Source: Eopsaltria australis
Lineage: Eukaryota; Chordata; Aves; Passeriformes; Petroicidae
Direction: 5' to 3'
Assembly: GCA_034509425.1 (NCBI GenBank)
Contig: JAVTVJ010000040.1
Location: 6,959,001-7,023,000, forward strand
Length of the DNA: 64,000 bases
Both the position numbers and the translations under genes were made by a program. The notes beneath the pieces were generated by a model. It was not told where the DNA came from. It saw nothing but the letters and a program-made list of their open reading frames with translations, and searched no databases. The number at the start of each line of letters is the position of its first letter. The stretch's first letter is position 1. Shown piece after piece: positions 1 through 11,740 of this stretch.

Positions 1-260
1 ATTAAAGGTCCCACAATAGGAGAGATTCTGTAAACTAGAAGTTAGCCCACCCCAGCCCCTTATTGGGCCCTTTTGTTAGATATGCTGATGTGTAAGGTCT
101 TTAATTGTATACTCGACTGGGGGGGAAGGGCTTTTGCAGCGTGTTCTACCTGGAGAGCGTGAGCCATCGAATGGGATCCTATTAAAATACTGAGGTAAAT
201 GACCCCCAACCCTCTAACCGTGTCTGGGCTTTTATTCCTTAAGACCAGGAAAAGACATCA
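1..260 (+). mobile_element. LTR-like remnant (R/U5 side), cut by window edge
   Basis: This stretch has the texture of the 3' half of an avian endogenous retroviral LTR. It is locally GC- and CpG-richer than the DNA that follows. It has an ATTAAA polyadenylation-like word at 181-186 followed by a pyrimidine-rich stretch with CCCCCAACCCTC, and it ends in a plausible terminal CA near 260, after which the sequence becomes ordinary AT-rich DNA. No gag, pol or env-like coding follows, so it is either a solo LTR or the end of an element lying to the left. I know no specific family name for it. It could instead be some other GC-rich repeat. The orientation is inferred from the polyadenylation-like word only. 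Confidence 0.4.
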
Positions 261-1765
261 CGCAGTTACCATGTGTGAGGTACATGTTCACACTGTAAAC
301 TAATTGAGTTTCTTAAAATTATACACTGAACCCAACTGTTTCTGAACATCACCTGGCTTGCATCTGGTGTAGACTCCTACTGTTTCAACATGGTCAGTAT
401 TGGGATGGTCCTGAAAATGCTCACTAGTGCAATTCTATGTACCCAGGGCATTTTAACTTAAATAAGAAGTCCACATCTTCCTACTTAATCCAGTGGTTTG
501 ATGGCAGCTAACCACGGATTTTCAGTTCTAGATTTGGGTATCTAAATACCTTCTGTCTTCTTTTTGAATCTGCCCTGATTTCACTAAAAGTTAACTAGTT
601 TCCTAGATAAGATCATACTACAGCCAAAATCTATATTTTCCAGATCAAAATCTTTGTCATACCTGTTAGCTTCTCATGTCAGCTTCTATTCTTATGAACA
701 AACCTAACTTCTTCTGACTCAGAAAAAAACACATTTATTTCAAATGCAAAGCACTTCCAGCAGAGTACTATAAACAGATTTTAAAAAGTTAGATTGGGAG
801 AAGGCAGACCACTGCCCTGTCTTGCCCCTGTTTATTGAGAAAAAATGTTACTTAAATTATTTTCCCTGAATGAAGTAAACCAATTTTTCCTTACTGTGGG
901 AAAATCATCATCATAGATCTTCCAATTCACATACAATATGGGTATCTGCAATCTGGTAAAAAGATACCATAGAAAAATAAAAGCATTTTCATCCCAACTC
1001 GGAGATCTCTGACTTTCTATTTTGAGACACGTTTACCTTCAAAGGCTAGATGAATATATTTACAATGTTCTTTTAAGGAACAGTAGAACTATTCTTTCTA
1101 TGAATTTCAACTCTGACACACTTTTTCTAATGTTAATTGTGCCACATGTTTGGTTTGCTACTTGTCTCAGTCTGCAAAAGGCCCTGAATATGCTTAGAGA
1201 CATCTCTCAAATGTTAAATAATTAAATTATGCTTAATATTTCTAGATTTTGTTGTCAACTTCAAAGGGAACAATGAATCATATCCACCCTACTCTCATCA
1301 GACCCTATCAACAGCAGAAAGGAATAATTATTTGCTGATTACGACATAGCAAATCTCCTGCACCATGGAGAGTTCTGAAATCCAACAGTTCTGCATCCAA
1401 CAGTTCAGAAACAATCTCCCTTCCTCTGCACATACTCCCTTTTTACAGCTACAGAAAGATCAGTTAGAATTGTGAGGCCATGAAAAAATTACAATCATTA
1501 CAATACATTAGAACTATTAAGAAAAAAGCAGTAAAAAGAAAATATCTACTATGGAACTGAGAGTACAGTGGCAAGTACTTCAACAATTTAATCTTTAGAA
1601 AGCATGGCAACTTCCACTGTATCACAAAGTTCTATTTATAAAATATTAATTATAATCCAGTGTTCCAATTATTTTTTTATGCCAGAATCCCTTTCCGTCA
1701 CCACTGTGTTTCCCAACACAATTACTGTTTGAAGGAGGATCTAGATAGAGGAAAGCTTTGGGAGA
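261..1765. other. Non-genic AT-rich stretch
   Basis: No gene or recognised repeat is visible. The only structure noted is a short direct repeat of ATCCAACAGTTC at 1380-1391 and 1395-1406. The longest open frame (1022-1225, 67 codons) has no recognisable domain and looks like chance. Confidence 0.6.
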
Positions 1766-1771
1766 CAGCAG

Positions 1772-2801
1772 GATCTAGAGAAAGGACCCTTTGACATGGC
1801 CCTCCACAATATCCTTCTCTCTAAATTGGTGACAGATGGATTTGATGAGTGAACTGTTAGATGGATAAGAAAGTGGTTGGACAGTCACATTTAGAGGGTT
1901 GTGATCAATGTTTCAGAGACCCAGCAGAATCAGTGAGAAGTGGTGTCCCTCAAGGGTCTGTATACCAGTGATATTTAATATCTTCATTAATGACATAGAA
2001 GGATCAAGTGTACCCTCAACAAATTTGCAGAAGACACCAACTCAGTGGTGTGTCTGACACACCTGAAGGGTGGGATGCAATCCAGAGGGACCTGAACAAG
2101 GTTGAGAAATGGGCCCATGGGAATCTCACGAGGTTTAACAAGACCAAGCACAACGTGGGTGGGTCAGGGCAACCACTGGTATCAACACAGGCTGGGGATG
2201 AACAGATCAGAGCAGCCCTGCTGAGCAGGACTTGGCAGGGCTGGGCGATGAGTGGCTGGACATGACCCAGCAATGTGCACTCACAGCCCGGAAAGCCAAA
2301 TGTGTCCTGGGCTGCATCCAAAGCAGTGTGGGCAGCAGGACCGAGGAGGGGACTCTGCTCCTCTGCTCCAGTGTGGGACTTCACCTGGAGTGCTGCATCC
2401 AGCTCTGGACTCTCCAGCACAGCAAGAACATCAACCTGTTGGAGTGAGTCCAGAGGAGAGCCATGATGATGGTTAGAGGGATGGAGCACCTCTCCTATGA
2501 GGAACAGCTGAGAAAATTGGGTCTGTTCAGCTTGGGAAAGAGAAGGCTTTGAAGAGACCTCATGGCAACCTTCCAGTATCTGAAGGGAGCCTACAAGAAA
2601 AATGGAGAGGGACATCTTACAACGACATATAGTGACAGGACAAGGGAGAATAGCTTCAAACTGAAAGAGAGTAGGTTTAGATTAGATATTAGGAAAAAAT
2701 TCTTTTCTGTCAGAGTGGTAAGGCACTGGAAGAGGTTGCCCAGAGAAGCTATGGATCCCCATCTCTGGAAGTGTTCAAGGCCAGGTTGGATGGAGCTGTG
2801 A
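1772..2801 (+). pseudogene. Degenerate CR1 ORF2 (reverse transcriptase C-terminal part)
   Basis: This is the decayed coding part of the CR1 copy. At 1772 the frame reads DLEKGPFD, corresponding to the conserved D-x-x-K-A-F-D region of CR1 reverse transcriptases. A TGA at 1850-1852 lies where the family has a Trp codon. A net frame change follows, because FINDIE (from 1983) is in a different frame from KFAEDT (2021-2038). The catalytic F-A-D-D box is F-A-E-D here (TTTGCAGAAGAC, 2024-2035), so the first catalytic Asp is Glu. Downstream pieces are readable in separate frames: [15 protein letters not shown] from about 2256, and FKLKESRFRLDIRKKFF near 2661-2711, the conserved ORF2 C-terminal region. 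No functional product is possible. Confidence 0.88.
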
Positions 2802-2904
2802 GCAACCTGTTCTAGTGGAAGGCGTCCCTGCTCAAGGCAGGGTTTGGAACTAGATGATCTTTAAGGTCCCTTCTGATACAAACCATCCCACGATTCTATG
2901 ATTC
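1772..2904 (+). mobile_element. CR1 LINE, 5'-truncated copy
   Basis: This is a chicken-repeat-1 (CR1) non-LTR retrotransposon fragment in sense orientation. It begins inside the reverse-transcriptase region and runs through the end of ORF2 and the short 3' UTR. The 3' end reads AGATGATCTTTAAGGTCCCTT and then the hallmark CR1 terminus ATTCTATGATTC at about 2893-2904. CR1 copies are normally 5'-truncated and often lack target-site duplications, which fits. Homology to CR1 may extend some tens of bases upstream of the stated start, where it becomes uncertain. Several substitutions, a nonsense codon and frameshifts mark it as an old, inactive copy. Its presence, with the other CR1 copies, is the main reason for calling the window avian. 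Confidence 0.93.
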
Positions 2905-5900
2905 GTCTTACAGTAGTCTATTACAGGGACCACATTCAAGTATATCAGATTTTCTAGTAAACCTTTTGTATTTCACATGCTAGCTAATAGCTAATGTCAC
3001 TGTGATGACTCCCAGGTGTCAACACCCCACTTTTAGAAATAACAGTGCTAGGACATACAATGCAGCCAGGTGCTTATTTGCTTGGCCTTTTAATTTTATG
3101 AAGAGTGTGAGAGCAAAAGTGAGAAATCAGAGGCAGACCTGTGGCCCTACCAAGGCACAAGAAAAGTGCTAGAGATGGGTTGCAAGTGTTTCTGGACAGT
3201 GTGAAGGTCTGGGCTCACTGGGCACAGATTAGTGCATGTTTTCTGGCTACTAAAAGTCTGATATCACTGTGCTTTTACTTGTCAACTCTCACTCCACTTA
3301 TCTACTTATTACTAAAAACTATTCATTTAAAATAAGAAACCAGGAAAACTAGCTTACCTCTGTATTTATTGCTAAAGAGTAAGTGCTAATATAATACAGA
3401 GAGAGGAAGTCTGCTGGTCAGTGGTACTTTTGTTCTAAGAGAGACAGAACCTCCTCGTTTTTGCTGCTATCTTCTCGTCACTAGACAGCAGCAAGCTGCA
3501 ACTCAGCAAAAGCTGTCACTTCACAGACAGCAAACCAAGTTGCTCTATATAGGGCAACATATTCCAATGCCATCTCTTGCTGAACTGGAAAGCATTTTTG
3601 CACAGAAGTGAGATAGCACCACTGATCATCTGACTACTGGACCTCTTGGGTAACTAACACTAACATAAGTAAAACTAAATCAGAAATAAAACAAACCTGA
3701 TGGTTCTCTCTAATGTTAGTAAATTGAATTGATTCAAGGTTCAGCAAGCACCAGTGCTTTCAACAACAAAAGGAGACAGAGGCCACCTTGTCACAAGGAA
3801 AAGCTGTGGAAGTGAAGAAAGGAAATTCTGCTGCTGAGAGCTTTTAGCACTGCTTACCTGCTTGCAGAAGTGCAGGCAATGGCTTGTACATCTCCTATTT
3901 GTCTCACATTGTTGGTTGACTTCCTTCAGATTTCAGAAAAGTTCTTTTATATATAAGTCCTCAGTAATCAAGACAAGTTAAGAGGTACATATTAACTTTT
4001 AGTGGCTCCATTGCATTATTCCTTTGAAAAAGTTATGGTCCTTGAGTATGCTCAGCATTGTTTACAACACACTAAAAACATTTCTAATTACTACATATAA
4101 TTTAGTGCCTCATTTTAATTTTTTTTTTTCACTACTGGAAGTCTAAAAGACTTATTTCCCATTCAGTTAAACCAGTATAAACCAGGAATAATTCCACTGA
4201 AATCAGTGAATTTTTTTAGTATAAAAATTGGAGGCAGTTATGTAATGAACTCAAAATATGTTTTATGTGTGAATTTTCATGACGATAAATAAAACTGAAT
4301 TCAAAATAAGAGCTCATCATGAAAATATTTCATGTTAGGATTTTATACTCTCTGGTGTATTCATAGTGTTTCATTTACTATTTGAATCATATTCACAAGC
4401 ATTTTAATCAAACAAGTTTTGAATTAAAGAAATACATAGCTCCAGAATCAGCACTGGTCTAGATACTCCATTTCAAAATCTTTCACTATCATTAAAATAA
4501 TTTGCTAGCTTTCCTAGAAGAGAGGCATTAAAAAAAAAAAAAAAAGTGTTTAAACAATGTAGATCTATCATAAGTCAACTTCAGGGTGTAATCATTTTTA
4601 ATAATTTTTCAGTGATCTATTAACCATAAAAGATGAGTCACTGTGGTCTCTGAGGTTACACAGAGCTTTGAAAGACTGGTACAGTCATGTAAAATGTCAA
4701 GGAAAAGAACATGGGTATGTCAGCACAATTGTTTTTCCTTAAGTATTTCTTCACAATACTAGTTGAAACTGCTTGAAGATTACATGACTTGTTCGTTGGG
4801 GGAGAAAAGGGCTCAGGGCTAACCACAGTTTATCAAACCACCTCTGTAAACCTCTCTAAACAGAAGAGTTGTTTCAAGTCAAAAAGCATAGCACAAATTT
4901 ATTTACTTTGACATGACTTTAGACTATGGCACTGTAGCAGGAGCAAAATGAAAAACTTTTGCATAACTCCCTGCAGAGCTCATTTCTGAGATGCAGAATG
5001 GCATTTCAAAAACTTATCAAAATTCAGAAGATGGGAAGCATTCACTTGATCAGCTTTCACCATACCACCAGATGTTGCTGCAGCATTGGTAAAAGCAACA
5101 TGATCACAATACGTATGATAATTTAGCTACCAACAAAAAGTTCAGACATCTATCTATACTACTAGAAAATATCAATTGTCCATGAAAGAAAACCCAGAAA
5201 GCAATTTATTATAAAATAGAATAATTGACTAGAGTAGTTTTCTTATTTCGCAATACATCATTTGTAGTTTAAAAAGAGGTGAAAAGCAATAAAATATTTA
5301 CAATTACTGATAAATCACATAGAAATAACCACATATGAAACTCTTATCAACTACATGTCCTAACTTCTGCTCGCCAGATAGCGATACAACTTTATTTGCT
5401 TTGAAAACAACACATGCATGGTGGCAAGGAGTGATGAATCAGTCATATGCTCCATACTTCAGTGAACTGACCAACCCTCTCCAGGGAAGTGAAATTATGG
5501 TTACACATCTTTAGATCACGCCTCAATAACAATTATATTCTAATGCATTTCTTGACACTTCTGCTATAATAAAGGGGGAGTGTGCTTGAGGGATTTTGTT
5601 TGTCTTTTTTTTAACAAGTGCTTCCTCACACAGGTGAATTAAAACATCTAGAAAACAAATCATTAAATGACCAATACAAGATAAATTTTCACAGGGAGCT
5701 GTGATAAACTCACAGACAGAATAAACAAAAAAATTAGCTTCTCCAAATCTTTAATATAATATATCACAAAAATATTAGAATGCAGTGTAGTTATTTAGAT
5801 TTTATTATTGAAGAAAATGTGCTGTAAGGAATAAATTGTCCTACTCTACAAAATGAAATCAATAGAGATTTGCCTATCAATATAGAAATGCATATGTGGA

Positions 5901-8900
5901 ACTCTAAACAGTGTTCAGCCAGCATATCAATGACTATGCAATCTTGACATCTAAATGCCTAAAACTAAGCTAATCCCAAAAGAAACACCAAGGAAATAGA
6001 TGAGTCTTTAAAATCTTCTGTTTGAGAAGGCTTGATTAGATGATGTCGTTCCTTACAGGTAGCAAGCCCTGCTTGAGTTAAATAATACTCATCTTGGTTT
6101 GAGATGGTGAATTCAAATGGCATTATTAGCTTGAGTACTTAAAATAATTCCCCTCAGAAAATGCCTGCCTCCCTCTGTTGGTAAGAGAGTACTTAGAAAA
6201 GCTAGGCTTCTAACCTAGAAACATCTAAGTACTCTGTATTTAGAGATTTTTAAATTAAAGCAGATTTTGCTTCAGTATAACATTTCACTTCTCAAATGTA
6301 ACCGCTGTAAGAGAACTCATAGCAGAAATATCTCTGTTAAACCCATTTGTCCTACTTTATTTTGTAAGGAATTAAAATTGATGATCCATTTGCAGTTCAG
6401 ATGCAGCGATGTGAAAAGCTTCCATTTTTTTCCCCAGCCTTCCAGAACTGAAATATGACTTAATGCAACACAGTACCCTCCTCATTATTTTTTCAGTTAC
6501 AGATTGAAACACAACCCTCCACAGTAAGAACATTCCAGACAGGTAGCATGATTTGGGAACTATGTTTTCAAGTGGTTCAGCTTTGGGAACAGTTTCATGA
6601 TGCGGATTATTTGCAGTAACTGAGCACTATAATGCCCAGTGCTTGGAGACCCTTGCCAAGAACCATATTTAAAAGAGAAATTGCAAAACAAGAGTAAATG
6701 CTAGTGGAAGAGCACATGACTGGAGAATTTGAAATAGTTCTAGAGACGAGAATACTTCTTACTGAGTTTAAAGTGTGTCAAGAAGGTCCAGTTTTTGACA
6801 GGTCACTGAACGAAAACAACAAAGAGAATCATATTGTCTCATTCTGCATTTGCAATCAATGTCAATTGCCCGTCAGAGAATACCATGAAAAAATAACTAT
6901 ATTACTGACAACAGCAGATTTTAATGCATTTCATGTGCTCAGTAATTTTCATCTAGCTAAGATAGAAGATGCCAACTATGAAACTACATTGCGAAAACTT
7001 GAGCACTGTCCTGTCTTCTGAGGGAGATATATTAAATAGGAAGTTACCTAAAGAAAGTGTAAAGAATTTTCACTTTGTTTAGATGTTGTCAATCTTAACT
7101 AATGCAGTCCTTGATAAGAAACAGATTGTTAACAAAATTTGCCAAGGGGAAGAAAGGATGGAAAAGGACCTCAAAGATTAGTTTTAGGCCAGGAATTACA
7201 GTGGACCAGGGACCATTTTCTGGCCCTATGGTGAAATGGCACAATATGACATGCATGCATATAACTTCTCTAGTTTATCTCTAAAACCAGACTGGCCACA
7301 TGCCTACTGAGAACAGAGCTTGACTCAGGCTACTCACCCTTCTACAGATGGGCTTAAACTCTGACAGAGACCATGCTCACCATTTAATAGTAGCAATGAG
7401 CAAAGGGGAGCTTTTAGGTCCATGCTCCAACCATGTGTAGCTTACTAGGAGAGACGGGAGACATGGATTAACCCAATATCATAAGCAGAATGTGCTAAGC
7501 AGCAGGAATCTTTCCCTCAAGAATAATGCTTATGGAAATGGACAATATCTTAAAGTATAAATAAGACAGAAAATCCAGACTACAGAAGAGATACCTAAGG
7601 CATAATAGCACAAAATCAAAGCCACTTCGGAAGAGACCACAGACTTACACAGTCTATGAAAAATAGCACAATATCTGTCAGATGAAAAAAGATTAAAGAC
7701 ATGCACTAGTTAATATCAGTGCATGAAATTTTGCAGGCACCAGTCAAGTATGCATAGTACAGTCAGAGAGGCTAACTGCAGCATGACTTCCTCGGATGTT
7801 TTTTTTCTGGCAGTATTGCCCATCATCAGAAGATAAATAGACTGTCAACCTGAAAGTAAATGGGACATTTATTAACTTTAAGCTGAGCATTAGAGCACTG
7901 AGTCAGTGGGATGTCAAAGATAGTGTTACCAGCATTAAAAGAAAAGAAAGAGGTAATAAAATACAATTTAAAAAATCTGCAAAACGGAGGTGAAGGTAGA
8001 CAGTAAACTGCCAAAGAAAAAAATTGCAGCAGTAATTTGCAGATACAAAGCCTTCTTTTCATCAAAAGCACGATATTATTGATGGGTCAAGGAGCCAAAA
8101 CAAACACAGGGAAGTTTGAAGACTTCTTAGGTATTGAGAAGCTCTGAAGAAGAGAGAGCAGCTGAAAACCTAACAAATCCACCATTCAGGTTCCTGTAAA
8201 ATGTTGACTTAGGCAGACTTAGGACCAATTAACTAAAACAACAGGCTGCAAGCAATCTTTGGAAAAACAAAGGAGGGTGCTTTTTTTCCTTAAATTTAAG
8301 TACGTGAAATATTAAAATGTCTACTCTGAGATTAAAAGGTACCAGGCCTTATTGTTTCATTTAATTTACTTTAATTTTTTAATAGAAGATCAAGTTATTG
8401 AACTAAAGTCTTAAACTCACTACTGTGCAGAGGTGCAGACCCAAGGAAACTCAGCATCAAAGCGCAAAATAGGCTGATTACAGATTGGTCAAAGGAGAGA
8501 CCTGGCAAAAATTCTCATAAAGCAATATGGTCAAAATTGTAAATCATCACTTTACTCACTCTGGCCGCTGACAAAAGCTTGGTCCAGTGCAAAGAAATTT
8601 GGTTTGTATTTAATCCATGACACAAAAAGATTAATGTCTTTATTTAGAGAAGGCCAGTTTCAACTGTAAACAGTGCAGCACTGACCCAAAATCAGCTTAG
8701 CAAAGCACCATCCCAAAAGTATGGCAACTATTTTTAAATTAAAAATTGATGATTTTCAAACTAATTACAACCTGAGGGAAACTTTGTTGCTGCATGAATA
8801 TTCTCTAGAGCATTTGAAAAAATGTCACAGGAATAAAATCCAAACCTTGAGTTACTATCAAACTGATTTTTAAAACTGTCCCATTACAGAAAAAGTGTAG

Positions 8901-9300
8901 GTTGCAGCATTTCAAGATGAGGATATGATAATTAGTATTACAGCCTAGCCAGAACAGCACTTTCCAAACCCCAAAACAAAATCAACGCCTGAATTCATAC
9001 AAGGAACTTCAAATTATCAAAATGGGGAGTTGGTAACATTACTGAAAAAGTATTTTAAAGCAGATAACTGTAAGATAAATCAAAGGACTGAAAAATCCCA
9101 AAGACAGATTAGACATGTTTGATGGCTCCTGAATAGAGCCATTGGAGAATTTATCCAGGCTTTGTCACATGTAAAAAAAATACAGGCTCTGACAGTCCAA
9201 AGAGACCTATGTGGTGGGACAGAATAAATTGTCCCCTGGAGTAAAGTACTCCTTGATTTACTTAAACTGACTAGGGAGATGTATGTATTAATTCTACACT
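2905..9300. other. Non-genic stretch with minor low-complexity tracts
   Basis: No gene or known repeat was recognised. The stretch is AT-rich. It contains a poly-A tract at 4530-4545 and a near-palindrome of 20 bases at 3539-3558 centred on TATATA. A 107-codon open frame at 6698-7021 (+) has no domain, signal peptide or splice context that I recognise. The 7080-8600 part is somewhat less AT-rich and could hide an old retroviral or DNA-transposon fragment that I cannot identify. Confidence 0.5.
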
Positions 9301-11247
9301 ATGATTTAAATTTTCCTGAGATAGCATTACTAGATTCCATTGCAGTTGAACAGGTGATTATGCAAATGTATTTTTGCTAGACATAGAATATCTGACACAG
9401 TGCTTAACACTGGGCCACAGTTTTTGCAACAATTTGCAGCGAAGTATATGACCAGTGTGATGATCTTTAAAAGGCTATTGTAGAACAATCTGGATCTAAA
9501 GAACATGAACACATTTAACTTAAGCCTCATTAAGTCTGTCCACTCAGTTCAGATACCGTTATCTTAACGACAACAAGAAAAATATGGTTTCTTAAAAGAG
9601 TTAAGCATCCCTAGCCAAAATTTACTTCTGGAAAAGTCAGCACTAACTGCTTTGCTTGTTTAAGAGCCAAAGAAAAACTGCTGCACCCTGGGTATGGCAA
9701 GAGACTGTACAATTCTTCTTGTGCAGAGCACTGGATAAGAAGCTGCTGTTAATTATCAGGGCCCCTGCAGAACAAACAGAATGATGGGGATGACATAGTG
9801 AAAAGGTAGATTCATTAATGAAATTCCGCTGTGTTGTGGTTATCAGGGCCGTTACCTGCTTGTTCTCTTTCTGGCTTGCCTGATTTCACTCCTCTGAGCA
9901 TCTACCGATCCTGGCACTAGGTTAATAATTGTTCCACTTTTAAACTAGATGTTGGCCTACAGAATCTCTCTAAAAATTGTATTAAAACAGTGAGTTAGGC
10001 TGAATTTTGGATACCTGATCCTATCAATACTCTATGATCATTGGCACCAAATGACTTTACTGGCTTCTTTTGAAAACAAAATATAGTATTTTTTTATGTT
10101 TATCCTATGTAAAGGCTTAGCTTCCCTTTAACATAACAGAGGCAAGATAAAATTATGCATTCTGTCATCTACCAAAGTTGACTGTATTAGCTCAACTTCC
10201 CTAAAAAAATTATTTTTCAGAACAGGTCTTATTTAACTTTTTTTTTTTAAATCCTCCATGTTCCTTCTCACTTTAAAGCATTTGTACACCAAACTAAGGT
10301 GTCAGAAGCCATAAAAATAGGGGGGTTGATGAAGTATTTATCATAAACTTCTGGTTCCTCAGTTGCTTAAGAAGGAGACCAAGTGGGACAGGCAACAGAC
10401 ATACCTCAGTTTAGAACTCCATGGTCGTGTTAGTGCAACATTTGTGCTCAAGTTTAAAACACTGTATGAGGGTGGAGCATGATATCACCCAACCTACCAC
10501 GTAGCCTGTTAAGCCAGACACCCTCCTGTGAAGTAAAACATTGCAGTTTTAGAACTGTCAGCAGAAAAGGGAAAAAAACAGATCTACTTCATGTGTGCAA
10601 GTTGAAGTTACCAAGCTGTTATGAAAAAGGGGGATAGCAACACCATGGTTTACTACCACCATTCTTTTATGTAGAAGCAAACAATTGTTGCTCCTTCTTC
10701 ATGTGATTTGGACATACCTTTAAGACCTAACTCAGCAGAGACCTTGCAGGTTTAGAAATGAGTTTTCATAAACTTTAGATCAGAAATACCTATCTGCCTT
10801 GCTATTCATGGGAAAATAGAGAATCTGGAAATTTATGTCATGTGTTTGACCTGCCAAAGTCATGATGAGAAGCAGTTAAACCTTAAGGAGGCATAACCTG
10901 ACCGGTTGAATGCAGGAACTTCCAGAGTTAAGCTGTTCTGAGAGGAAACCTCTCTGAACCACCCTGAGGCTCAGGTGTTGAAAACTAGTATAGAAGTGGC
11001 TGAACTTCTTGGGTTTGGTACAGTAACTTAGAAAATTAATGTGGGGTGAAAAAACAGCACTTTATACTTGAGAACTACAGGGACATGGTCATAATGCCAT
11101 TTAGATGCCATATCCAAGGCACAGCCATAGCCAGAGTTTCACTATGGGTAGTCAGAAAAAAAGGGCTTATTGAATTTAGATTAGAATTGATAGGTATGCA
11201 AAAAATGAAAAATTTTATTCTGACCAATTGGTATGATATAATTATAA
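9301..11247. other. Non-genic stretch, possible regulatory words
   Basis: No gene was recognised. A perfect octamer word (ATGCAAAT) lies at 9360-9367 inside ATTATGCAAAT. The 11-mer TTATCAGGGCC occurs at 9753-9763 and again at 9840-9850. Poly-T and poly-A runs are present near 10238. The remainder is ordinary AT-rich sequence. Confidence 0.45.
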
Positions 11248-11740
11248 TGGATGCCTCTCCCTCAGCTGAGGTGCAAACAAGATCAAGTGCTGAAGTCAAT
11301 AGTACAGATTTTATTTAACAGTAAATGAGAGGTAGAGAGATAGAAAGAAGTAGGAGAGAAGAGGTGTGGAAGAAAGAGTGAGAGAGATTAAGCAATAGAT
11401 ATCACCACATGTGGATTTCTGCAGTGTCCCACTGATCCTTCTTCACCCTGGCCTTCAGTGGGGTGGGGTCCCAGAGTAGCTCTTCTGGAGGTACCACTTC
11501 TATACTGCCTAGTCCTGGGTATGCACAGGGTTTAGGTGCTGTTCCCATAACATGAGATGGCCTGTGCATGAGCACCCACTGCCTGTCCCACAGTTTGCTA
11601 TGGTGGGAATTTTTGTCTGGATGCATTGCCCAGATCTGCCTCACCAGGCCTCGAATGAGCATCTTCCTGTCATTGCCATTTATGCTTATCTCAAGTTTTG
11701 TTGTGGTGGCTCATCTTATGGCGACAGTGATTTGAGACAT
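11248..11740 (-). mobile_element. Probable endogenous retroviral LTR, antisense
   Basis: Read on the minus strand, this block looks like an LTR. A GC-richer U3-like part (about 11740-11400) is followed by a long pyrimidine-rich tract (11395-11320 on the + strand is almost all A/G). Then comes an AATAAA polyadenylation signal (TTTATT on the + strand, around 11311-11317), and the 3' end is U5-like, finishing near 11248. No internal retroviral coding is visible on either side, so a solo LTR is the simplest reading. The outer boundaries are approximate, and I could not see a convincing target-site duplication. The family name is not assigned. A non-LTR repeat with a purine-rich tract is the alternative. 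Confidence 0.5.
11320..11395. repeat. Purine-rich (GA)-like tract
   Basis: Nearly every base is A or G on the + strand, with GAGAG and GAAAGAAG runs. It lies within the probable LTR and is a polypyrimidine tract in the element's own orientation. Confidence 0.7.

Noticed and set aside
2016..2615. 199-codon open frame on the minus strand, the longest in the window
   Set aside because: It is the antisense of the CR1 reverse-transcriptase region. The sense strand carries recognisable CR1 protein pieces, so this frame is a shadow.
3539..3558. Near-palindrome centred on TATATA resembling a CArG or TATA site
   Set aside because: One mismatch to CArG and no promoter context. Such words are common by chance in AT-rich DNA.
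6698..7021. 107-codon + strand open frame
   Set aside because: No recognisable motif, and no splice or promoter context.
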